Below are positions 1 to 5,799 of a DNA stretch of 5,799 bases, piece by piece (position 1 is the first letter of the stretch; every line of letters starts with the position of its first letter). The stretch is from contig DATKRG010000046.1 of the NCBI GenBank assembly GCA_035532275.1, positions 1-5,799 of the forward strand. Direction: 5' to 3'. The translations under genes were made by a program, and so were the position numbers. The DNA comes from UBA9676 sp035532275 (GTDB taxonomy: Bacteria; Actinomycetota; Actinomycetes; Streptosporangiales; Streptosporangiaceae). The notes under the pieces are model-generated. The model did no database searches. It saw only the letters and a program-made list of their open reading frames with translations, and had not been told where the DNA came from.

Positions 1-18
1 TGGCGTTCACGGGACCAC

Positions 19-24
19 GGAGGG
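19..24 (+). promoter_or_regulatory. Ribosome binding site of gene 1
   Basis: GGAGGG lies 6-7 bases before the ATG at 31. It is a near-perfect match to the actinobacterial anti-Shine-Dalgarno sequence and fixes the start of the first gene. Only 30 bases precede this gene, so its promoter is outside the window. Confidence 0.8.
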
Positions 25-30
25 AAGAGG

Positions 31-1749
31 ATGAACGTCGTTACCCATGCCCGGCGCTGGGCTGTGCGCGGCAGCACGGCCGCCATGATCCTGCTGACCG
101 CAGGCGCCGGAGCGCAGGCGGCAGCAGCCACCGCCCAGGCCGCCACGGCAACGGCCAGCACCGCCCAGGCGGCCGCGGCGTCAGCCGCGGCCGCCGCCGG
201 GCCGGGCGCGAACCCGTACTCGCCTGCCTTCGGCCACCCCTACCGGCACGGGGCGGTCCCCACCCGCGGCGCCGCCGCGAGGATGCACACCTGGGCACGG
301 CAGCATCCGGCGGCCAGCCGCCAGGCCACGGCCAGCCCGGCCGTGCACGCGATCCCGGCCAGCAACAACCTGGTGTTCGGGGGCGGGGTGGACGGCACCG
401 GGGTGACCACCGGCGCCGAGAAGGTGTACCTGGTCTTCTTCGGCAAGCAGTGGGGCAAGAAGGGCATCGATGCGCGGGGGAACGTCACCCTGTCCGGTGA
501 CCCCTCGGGCGAGGCGCCCTACCTGCAGCAGCTGTTCAAGGGCCTGGGCACCGGCGGCGAGCTCTGGTCGGGCGTGATGACCCAGTACTGCGAGGGGGTC
601 GCCGCTGGGAGCCAGACCTGCCCGGCCACCGCCCCGCACGTGGCCTACCCCAGTGCACCGCTGGGCGGTGTCTGGGTGGACAAGAGCGTGAACTCGCCGA
701 CGACGGCGACCGCCCACCGGCTCGGCGTGGAGGCGATCAAGGCAGCCGCCCACTTCGGGAACACGACCGCGGCGGCCAACCGGGACGCCCAGTACTTCAT
801 CATCTCCCCGACCCGCACCCACCCCGATCACTTCAACACCCCCTCCGGTGGGTTCTGCGCCTGGCACGACTACAACGGCGACCCGTACGTCCACGCCACC
901 TCGCCCGACGGCGACGTCGCCTTCACCAACCTGCCCTATGTCACCGACATGGGGGTCAGCTGCGGGAAGGACTTCGTCAACGCCGGCAGCGCTGGCAAGC
1001 GGGACGGCATCTCCATCGTCGCGGGCCACGAGTACGCCGAGACCATCACCGACCAGAACCCGGACGGCGGCTGGCTGGTCTCGCCCAGCAACCCCACCTT
1101 CGGCGGCCAGGAGAACGCCGACATGTGCGCCTGGGACCCGGCCCAGCCGGGGCAGCCGGACTCGGCGGACCTGGTGCTGCCGACCGGGACCTTCGCGATG
1201 CAGCCGACCTGGGCCAACGACTACAACGGCGGGGCCGGTGGATGCGAGTTCACCCACCCGATCGTCAGCACCGAGCTGCTGGCCAACCCCGGCTTCGAGT
1301 CCGGCGTGACCAGCCCGTGGGCTGCCACGACGGGGGTGCTGACGGCCAGCTCCGGCGGCGACCCGGCGCACACCGGCGGCTGGCTGGCACAGCTGGACGG
1401 CCAGGGCGGCACCGCCACCGGCACGCTGTCCCAGAAGGTGTCCATCTGGCCGCACCAGGGCTCGTACACCAGGGCGACGCTCTCGTTCTGGCTGGACATC
1501 CAGACCAACGATCCAGCCGATCACGCCTACGACAAGCTCCGCGTCCAGGTGCTGGCCGCCAGCGGCAGGGTGCTCAGGACGCTGCACACCTACTCCAACC
1601 TCGACGCGTCGGGCGGCTACGCGCGGCACTCGTTCTGGCTGAAATCCTTCCTCGGGCGGACGATCATCCTCAGATTCACCGGGACCGAAACACTGGCCGG
1701 CCATAACACGTCCTTTTTCGTGGACGACACGGCGCTGAACGCATCCTGA
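31..1749 (+). CDS. Secreted HExxE-motif protein (putative metallopeptidase-like) with C-terminal jelly-roll module
   Basis: This gene encodes a 572-residue exported protein of a family I cannot name. The N-terminus has Arg residues (R8, R9, R13), then a hydrophobic stretch ending near AQA at about residue 30, which fits a Sec signal peptide. An Ala/Gln/Thr-rich low-complexity stretch follows to about residue 56. Residues 61-93 (NPYSPAFGHPYRHGAVPTR and onward) form a segment also found in the paralogue at 3821, possibly a prosegment. The core spans about residues 112-412. It contains H333-E334-Y-A-E337 followed by T340-D341, then E361-N-A-D364-M-C366. It also carries FCAWHDYNGD (275-284) and six cysteines (C187, C197, C276, C311, C366, C405) that all recur in the paralogue, suggesting disulfides. 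HExxE resembles a zincin helix whose second His is replaced by Glu, so catalysis is inference only. Residues about 415-572 start NPGFESG and end FFVDDTALNAS, the usual frame of a CBM-like beta-sandwich. The start is set by the strong ribosome binding site at 19-24. The overall plan (FCAWH, later HExxE-TD, later E-x-x-D-x-C) loosely recalls the plant PHI-1/EXORDIUM group; this is from memory and uncertain. Confidence 0.85.
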   Translation: MNVVTHARRWAVRGSTAAMILLTAGAGAQAAAATAQAATATASTAQAAAASAAAAAGPGANPYSPAFGHPYRHGAVPTRGAAARMHTWARQHPAASRQATASPAVHAIPASNNLVFGGGVDGTGVTTGAEKVYLVFFGKQWGKKGIDARGNVTLSGDPSGEAPYLQQLFKGLGTGGELWSGVMTQYCEGVAAGSQTCPATAPHVAYPSAPLGGVWVDKSVNSPTTATAHRLGVEAIKAAAHFGNTTAAANRDAQYFIISPTRTHPDHFNTPSGGFCAWHDYNGDPYVHATSPDGDVAFTNLPYVTDMGVSCGKDFVNAGSAGKRDGISIVAGHEYAETITDQNPDGGWLVSPSNPTFGGQENADMCAWDPAQPGQPDSADLVLPTGTFAMQPTWANDYNGGAGGCEFTHPIVSTELLANPGFESGVTSPWAATTGVLTASSGGDPAHTGGWLAQLDGQGGTATGTLSQKVSIWPHQGSYTRATLSFWLDIQTNDPADHAYDKLRVQVLAASGRVLRTLHTYSNLDASGGYARHSFWLKSFLGRTIILRFTGTETLAGHNTSFFVDDTALNAS

Positions 1750-1886
1750 CCCGGGACCACGACCCCATCCACCAGTGCCGCCAGCGCCGTCGCCGGTGTC
1801 CTGACGCCTGACCTGGTGCGCCGCACAGGCAACCTGGCCACCCCCACGCCGCGTCCTTCCAGTCGGGATCGGCTTCGGGGGGGACC

Positions 1887-3581
1887 ATGGGGGATGGCCG
1901 GGACGGGCAGGTCGCCAGACCACGCGCGGCCGGGCTGGCCGCGCTCGTCGCTACGGCGGCAGCCAGCGGGCTGGTGGCCGCCGCCCTGCCCGCGGCCGCC
2001 GCGTCGCCGTCCACCCCGGCCACGCCCGCCGGGCCGGTCACCGGGCCGCACCCGGCCGCGCGGCCCGGCCCGCTCACCGACGCGGGCGCACCGGTGCCGG
2101 TGCTGGACTGGCACCCGTGCGCCGGCCCGAGCCAGCGCGGCTTCCAGTGCGCCACCGGCCGCGTCCCGCTGTCCTACACCGCACCCACCGGCCCCACCAT
2201 CGACATCGCCGTCATCAAGCACCCGGCGGCCGGCCCCGGACCGCGAGCCGGCTCGCTGTTCTTCAACCCCGGCGGGCCCGGCGGATCAGGCACCTCGGCC
2301 CTGCCCAAGGTCTACCGCTTCTTCCCGGCCGCCTTGCGCCAGCGCTTCGACATCGTCAGCTTCGACCCGCGCGGAGTGGGGGAGAGCACGGCCGTCCAGT
2401 GCTTTCCGGACCTGGCGGCGCAGCAGCGGTTCTTCGCAGCAAGGCCCAGCGGTTTCCCGGTCGGCGCGGCCCAGGAGCGCCGGTGGATCAGCCTGGAGGC
2501 ACGGTTCGGCCAGCTGTGCGAGCAGCGCGACGGCTGGCTGCTGCCGCATCTGGCCACCGCCGACGTCGCCCGCGACATGGACCTGCTGCGCCAGGCCGTC
2601 GGCGACCACGCACTCAACTACCTCGGCGTCTCCTACGGCAGCTACCTGGGTGCCACCTACGCCAACCTGTTCCCCAGCAACGTTCACGCCATGGTGCTCG
2701 ACGGCATCGTCGCCCCGACCGCCTGGGCCAGGCCGCGGTCGGTAGGCCGGGTCCCGCTGGGTACCTTCCTGCGGGTAGCGATGGACACCGGCCAGAAGGC
2801 GACCCTGGGCCAGTTCCTCGACCTGTGCGGCCAGGCGAGCCCCGGCAACTGCGCCTTCTCGGCCGGGTCCGCACCGGCCACCCGGGCCAGATACGCCACC
2901 CTCCTGCGGCGGCTGCGCCGGCATCCGGTGACCGTCACCATTGCCGGGAAGGGCACGGTCAGGTTCACCTATGCGGCCCTGGTGTCCGACCTGGCCAGCA
3001 GCCTCTATATCGTGGCCGGCTGGCCGGCCGCGGCACGGGCGCTGGCCGCGGCCTGGCAGGCCAGCGGCCGCTCCGCTGCGCATCGCGCGGCTGGCCGCGT
3101 GCCCGGCGCGACGGCCGGAGCCCGCTACAGCGGGGAGGAGCAGGGGGCGGCCGTCTTGTGCGCGGACAGCCCCGACCCCCGCGACCCGGCCAGCTACCCG
3201 GTCCAGGCGGCCTTCGGTTACGCCCGCTCGGGGGCATTCGGGCCCTCCGTGACCTGGCAGAGCGAGGTGTGCGCGACCTGGCCGGCCACCGACGCCGACG
3301 GCTACTACGGGCCCTGGAACCACCGGACGGCCAGCCCGATCCTGGTCGTGAACACCATCTACGACCCGGCCACCCCCTATGTGAACGCCCCGATCCTGAT
3401 CAAGGAGCTGGCCCGGTCCCGGCTGCTCACCCTGGCCGGATCCGGCCACACCGCCCTGCTCAACCCCAGCGCCTGTGTCAACCGGTACGAGTCCAGCTAC
3501 TTCCTCACCGGGACGCTCCCGCCGCCCGGGACGGTGTGCCGTCAGGATCACCAGCCGTTCAGCACGTCACCACGCCGCTGA
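1887..3581 (+). CDS. Secreted tripeptidyl aminopeptidase-type alpha/beta hydrolase (peptidase family S33)
   Basis: This 564-residue protein matches the Streptomyces Tap/SlpD/SlpE family, extracellular serine exopeptidases that release tripeptides from free N-termini. Visible family marks, in order, are the oxyanion segment FFNPGGPGGSG (125-135), SFDPRGVGES (158-167), and the nucleophile elbow G247-V-S249-Y-G251 followed by GATYANLFP. At the C-terminus, in the TAP-like domain, are the acid in YDPATPY (D493) and the base in GSGHTAL (H521). S249, D493 and H521 are the expected catalytic triad, and all are intact. Ten cysteines suit an exported, disulfide-bonded enzyme. The leader has R5, R11 and R13 followed by a hydrophobic Ala/Leu/Val stretch to about residue 39. 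There is no lipobox Cys, so release is more likely than lipid anchoring, unlike SlpD/SlpE. The length is close to the family norm. The ATG at 1887 has only a G-run (1877-1884) as a weak ribosome binding site, but it gives a complete signal peptide. It follows gene 1 after 137 bases with no clear terminator, so the two may be co-transcribed. The exact substrate (tri-, di- or single-residue release) cannot be read from sequence. Confidence 0.93.
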   Translation: MGDGRDGQVARPRAAGLAALVATAAASGLVAAALPAAAASPSTPATPAGPVTGPHPAARPGPLTDAGAPVPVLDWHPCAGPSQRGFQCATGRVPLSYTAPTGPTIDIAVIKHPAAGPGPRAGSLFFNPGGPGGSGTSALPKVYRFFPAALRQRFDIVSFDPRGVGESTAVQCFPDLAAQQRFFAARPSGFPVGAAQERRWISLEARFGQLCEQRDGWLLPHLATADVARDMDLLRQAVGDHALNYLGVSYGSYLGATYANLFPSNVHAMVLDGIVAPTAWARPRSVGRVPLGTFLRVAMDTGQKATLGQFLDLCGQASPGNCAFSAGSAPATRARYATLLRRLRRHPVTVTIAGKGTVRFTYAALVSDLASSLYIVAGWPAAARALAAAWQASGRSAAHRAAGRVPGATAGARYSGEEQGAAVLCADSPDPRDPASYPVQAAFGYARSGAFGPSVTWQSEVCATWPATDADGYYGPWNHRTASPILVVNTIYDPATPYVNAPILIKELARSRLLTLAGSGHTALLNPSACVNRYESSYFLTGTLPPPGTVCRQDHQPFSTSPRR

Positions 3582-3601
3582 GCGGCTACGCTCACCGCTC
3601 A
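3579..3601 (+). terminator. Weak stem-loop overlapping the stop codon of the S33 peptidase gene
   Basis: TGAGCGG (3579-3585) pairs perfectly with CCGCTCA (3595-3601) around a 9-base loop. A competing 6-bp stem, TGAGCG with CGCTCA at 3589-3594, has a GCTA loop, so the two right arms compete for the same left arm. The stop codon TGA forms part of the stem. There is no U-tract, but the DNA turns AT-rich directly afterwards. It may act as a weak factor-independent terminator or an mRNA 3' end, or it may be chance. Confidence 0.35.
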
Positions 3602-3740
3602 TTCCCGCTGAAATGCATCCGCAAATCTTTACCAGTTATTTACGACTATTGACGCCTGTTTAGAACTATCAGGCTGCTTATTTCTCACTAACGGTCCTGA
3701 TTACCCATTGACGCACCTATAAGGCCTCGTTATCTTGCCC
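3601..3740. other. AT-rich intergenic island upstream of gene 3
   Basis: By count 62 of 140 bases are G or C (about 44%), against roughly 70% in the flanking genes. No plausible gene lies here. The island contains TTGACGC twice (3649-3655 and 3708-3714, 59 bases apart) and ACTAT twice with a 20-base period (3645 and 3665). CCTG (3655-3658) and CAGG (3670-3673) form an inverted pair. This is best read as a promoter/regulatory region that opens easily and may bind a regulator. Confidence 0.6.
3708..3736 (+). promoter_or_regulatory. Candidate housekeeping-type promoter for gene 3
   Basis: TTGACG (3708-3713) and TATCTT (3731-3736) are separated by exactly 17 bases. This matches the actinobacterial principal-sigma pattern (TTGACN, N16-18, TANNNT). 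Transcription would start near 3743 and give a leader of about 78 bases before the ATG at 3821. The site lies in the AT-rich island, which strengthens the call. It implies that gene 3 can be expressed independently of genes 1 and 2. An upstream TTGACG at 3649 has no good -10 partner at the right distance. Confidence 0.6.
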
Positions 3741-3808
3741 GAAGGCACCCACCCCTGGTGCCTGCCCTGCGCGCCAACCAGGCAGCGCCGGCCCCCTTGT
3801 GTTGCAGT

Positions 3809-3816
3809 GAAGGGAG
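3809..3816 (+). promoter_or_regulatory. Ribosome binding site that decides the start of gene 3
   Basis: GAAGGGAG ends four bases before the ATG at 3821 and favours that start over the in-frame GTG at 3758. The GTG would add 21 residues ahead of the signal peptide and would leave only a very short leader downstream of the candidate promoter. Confidence 0.75.
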
Positions 3817-3820
3817 CAGG

Positions 3821-5713
3821 ATGAGACCCCGTAACCCCGTCCGGCGATGGGTCACCCGCGGCACCACAGCCGCTTTCGCAGCGGTGACCCTCGCGACCGG
3901 TATGCAGGCCGCGGTCACCGGAGCCCAGGCCGCGGTGCCCGCACACGTCACACCGGCCGTCACGAACCCGTATTCGCCTGCCTACCACCATGCCTACCGG
4001 CATGGCGTTGTCCCCACCCGGCCGCAGCTGGCAAAGATGCGTGCCTGGGCGCGCAGCCACCCGGGCGCCGCGCCAATCCACGCGGCGTCGGCCAATGACC
4101 TGAACTACGGCGGCGGCATCGATGGCATCGGTGTCACCTCGGGCGCGGAAAAGGTCTACCTGGTGTTCTACGGTTCCCAATGGGGCACCCAGGGCACCGA
4201 CGCCAACGGGAACGTCACCTTGTCCGGGGACCCGTCCGGCGAGGCGCCATACCTGCAGCAGCTGTTCAAGGGCCTGGGCACCGGCGGCGAACTGTGGTCG
4301 GGCGTCATGACCCAGTACTGCGACGGCGTCGCGGTCGGCGCCCAGTCCTGCCCCGCCAGCAACACCCAGCACGTCGCCTATCCCACCGGCGGCGCCCTGG
4401 CCGGCGTCTGGGTGGACGAGAGCGCGGCATCGCCCAGCACCGCCAGCGGCCACCAGCTGGGCGTGGAGGCGGTCAACGCGGCGGCTCATTTCGGCAACAC
4501 CACCGCGGCCGCCAACCGGGACGCCCAGTACGTCGTCGTGTCCCCCCATGGCACCAATCCCGACAACTGGCTGACCAACGGGTTCTGCGCCTGGCACGAC
4601 TACAACGGCGACAGCACCCTGTCCGGCGGGGCGGTGACATCGCCCTACGGTGACATCGCCTTCACCAACTTCCCCTATGTCACCGACGCCGGCGCCTCCT
4701 GCGGGCAGGGCTTCGTCAACAGCCCGGGCACCCTGGACGGCGTCTCGATCGTCGAGGGCCATGAGTACGCCGAGACGGTCACCGACCAGAACCCGGCCGG
4801 CGGCTACACCGACTCCAGCGGCGCCGAGAACGGCGACAAGTGCGCCTGGATCACCCCCGGCACCAGCGGCGGCTCGTTCAACCTGTCCACCTCCACCGGC
4901 ACCTTCGCGATGCAGACCACCTGGGCCAACGACGGCGCCGGCGGGGCCGGCGCCTGCGAGGCCAGCCACGCCATCGTCACCAACGGCGGCGGCGGCAACA
5001 CGGTGACCGTCACCAACCCCGGCAGCCAGACCGGGACCGTGGGCACCGCGGTCAGCCTGCAGATCTCGGCGAGCGACTCGGCCTCCGGCCAGACCCTCAC
5101 CTACACCGCCAGCGGGCTGCCGGCCGGCCTGTCCATCAACTCGGCCAGCGGCCTCATCACCGGCACCCCGGCCACGGCGGGCACCTCCACCGTGACGGTC
5201 ACCGCGACCGACACCACCGGCGCCGCCGGATCGGCCAGCTTCACCTGGACGATCGGCTCCTCGGGCGGTGGCGGAGGCGGCGGGGTCACCAACGGCGGCT
5301 TCGAGACCGGCACGTTCTCCGGCTGGACCACCAGCGGCGCGGCCACCTCGATCGTCTCCACCGGCCAGCACTCGGGCAGCTTCGCGGCCCGGGCCGGATC
5401 GACCTCACCCACCAACGGCAACTCGAACATCGTCCAGACGTTCACCGCCAGCGGCACCAAGCTGACCGTCTGGTACGACGTGGTCTGCCCGGACACCGTC
5501 ACCTATGACTGGGCGACCGTCATCCTGCGCGACAACACGACCGGGACCAGCTACACGGTGCTGGGGCGGACCTGCGTGGCCAACTCCGGCTGGAATCAGG
5601 TCACCCACGCGGTGACGTCGGGGCACTCCTACACCCTGACCCTGCGTAACCGCGACGACAACTACCCGGGTGACCCCACCTACACCCTGTTCGACGACGC
5701 CGGCGTCTCCTGA
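3821..5713 (+). CDS. Secreted HExxE-motif protein, paralogue of gene 1, with Ig-like and C-terminal jelly-roll modules
   Basis: This 630-residue exported protein shares its N-terminal plan and core with the gene at 31. The signal peptide has R2, R4, R8, R9 and R13, then a hydrophobic stretch ending around AQA (35-37). The shared prosegment-like stretch runs from about 48 to 81 (TNPYSPAYHHAYRHGVVPTR and onward). The core (about 92-386) carries H314-E315-Y-A-E318 with T321-D322, E336-N-G-D339-K-C341, FCAWHDYNGD (255-264) and the six conserved cysteines (C167, C177, C256, C294, C341, C379). By eye it is about two-thirds identical to gene 1. The architectures part after the IVTN segment. Residues 394-478 look like a putative Ig domain (He_PIG type: LTYTASGLPAGLSIN, then GLITGTPATAG). 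A Gly-rich linker (482-488) follows, then a module at 489-630 beginning NGGFETGTFSGW and ending LFDDAGVS, with two extra cysteines (C556, C585). That tail resembles CBM-like beta-sandwiches attached to actinobacterial secreted enzymes. A binding role for cell wall or polysaccharide is inference, and peptidase activity is unproven. Start is chosen at 3821, not the GTG at 3758, because of the ribosome binding site and signal peptide. A strong terminator follows the stop. Confidence 0.87.
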   Translation: MRPRNPVRRWVTRGTTAAFAAVTLATGMQAAVTGAQAAVPAHVTPAVTNPYSPAYHHAYRHGVVPTRPQLAKMRAWARSHPGAAPIHAASANDLNYGGGIDGIGVTSGAEKVYLVFYGSQWGTQGTDANGNVTLSGDPSGEAPYLQQLFKGLGTGGELWSGVMTQYCDGVAVGAQSCPASNTQHVAYPTGGALAGVWVDESAASPSTASGHQLGVEAVNAAAHFGNTTAAANRDAQYVVVSPHGTNPDNWLTNGFCAWHDYNGDSTLSGGAVTSPYGDIAFTNFPYVTDAGASCGQGFVNSPGTLDGVSIVEGHEYAETVTDQNPAGGYTDSSGAENGDKCAWITPGTSGGSFNLSTSTGTFAMQTTWANDGAGGAGACEASHAIVTNGGGGNTVTVTNPGSQTGTVGTAVSLQISASDSASGQTLTYTASGLPAGLSINSASGLITGTPATAGTSTVTVTATDTTGAAGSASFTWTIGSSGGGGGGGVTNGGFETGTFSGWTTSGAATSIVSTGQHSGSFAARAGSTSPTNGNSNIVQTFTASGTKLTVWYDVVCPDTVTYDWATVILRDNTTGTSYTVLGRTCVANSGWNQVTHAVTSGHSYTLTLRNRDDNYPGDPTYTLFDDAGVS

Positions 5714-5719
5714 TGCCGC

Positions 5720-5762
5720 CCCCTGGCGGGGCGGCCCACCCGGGCCGCCCCGCCAGGGGTTT
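5720..5762 (+). terminator. Strong intrinsic terminator after gene 3
   Basis: The arms CCCCTGGCGGGGCGGCCC (5720-5737) and GGGCCGCCCCGCCAGGGG (5742-5759) are perfectly complementary over 18 bp around an ACCC loop, followed by TTT. The hairpin begins six bases after the stop codon. The short T-run is normal for actinobacterial terminators, and the symmetry could also stop convergent transcription. The remaining bases to 5799 show no supportable gene. Confidence 0.88.
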
Positions 5763-5799
5763 GCCGCGCAGGACAAAGCCGCGAAGGTGCAGGCGTATC

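Noticed and set aside
31..1749. Classical zincin (HExxH) or subtilisin/sedolisin protease assignment
   Set aside because: The second His is Glu, and no GTSxxxP-type serine motif or other established peptidase signature is visible, so only a putative, motif-level label is justified.
1812..1829. Imperfect hairpin between genes 1 and 2 (CCTGGTGC / GCACAGG)
   Set aside because: It has a bulge, a three-base loop and no T-run, so it is the kind of pairing expected by chance in GC-rich DNA. I do not call a terminator in 1750-1886, nor did I find a convincing promoter there.
181..1923. Long minus-strand open frame (about 580 codons) opposite gene 1
   Set aside because: Its translation is Gly/Arg/Val-rich with no recognisable domain. 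It mirrors the third-position GC bias of the + strand gene, whose protein has a signal peptide, conserved motifs and a paralogue.
2286..3551. Minus-strand open frame opposite the S33 peptidase
   Set aside because: It is a compositional shadow. The + strand has the full catalytic triad and family motifs.
2117..3652. Second + strand frame overlapping the S33 peptidase
   Set aside because: It is Arg/Pro-rich with no domain, and is the out-of-frame reading of a high-GC gene.
3649..3677. First TTGACG as a second promoter for gene 3
   Set aside because: At a 16-18 base spacing the -10 position reads around GGCTGC, which does not fit TANNNT.
3758..3820. GTG start 21 codons upstream of the chosen start of gene 3
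   Set aside because: There is no ribosome binding site at this GTG, it would bury the signal peptide behind 21 extra residues, and the ATG at 3821 has a good ribosome binding site.
3701..5371. Minus-strand open frame opposite gene 3
   Set aside because: It is low-complexity Gly/Ala/Arg sequence. It resembles the shadow opposite gene 1 only because the + strand genes are paralogues.

Overview
The window is high-GC DNA with the third-position G/C bias, TTA-free coding and Ala/Gly-rich secretory leaders typical of an actinomycete (Actinomycetota). I cannot name the genus from sequence alone. Three complete genes lie head-to-tail on the + strand, and each encodes a protein with an export signal. 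No RNA gene, insertion sequence or CRISPR array is visible. The long open frames on the minus strand look like GC-bias shadows.

Layout: (1) 31-1749, a secreted protein with a putative metallopeptidase-like core (HExxE motif) and a C-terminal jelly-roll/carbohydrate-binding-like module. (2) 1887-3581, a secreted alpha/beta hydrolase of the tripeptidyl aminopeptidase type (peptidase family S33, Tap/SlpD-like), with the Ser-Asp-His triad and the GGPGGSG oxyanion segment visible. (3) 3821-5713, a paralogue of gene 1 whose core is about two-thirds identical by eye. Its tail differs: a putative Ig domain, a poly-Gly linker and a different jelly-roll-like module. A 140-base island of about 44% GC (3601-3740) separates genes 2 and 3 and carries a good promoter candidate just before gene 3. 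A perfect 18-bp hairpin directly after gene 3 is a convincing terminator.

Working model (inference): the locus makes extracellular proteins. An exo-acting tripeptidyl peptidase is sandwiched between two copies of an uncharacterised secreted protein family that may be a hydrolase or a binding protein. Gene 3 probably has its own promoter, while genes 1 and 2 may share a transcript starting upstream of the window. The most interesting element is the duplicated core family, with its conserved HEYAE-T-[IV]-TD motif, six conserved cysteines, a shared N-terminal prosegment and swapped C-terminal binding modules.
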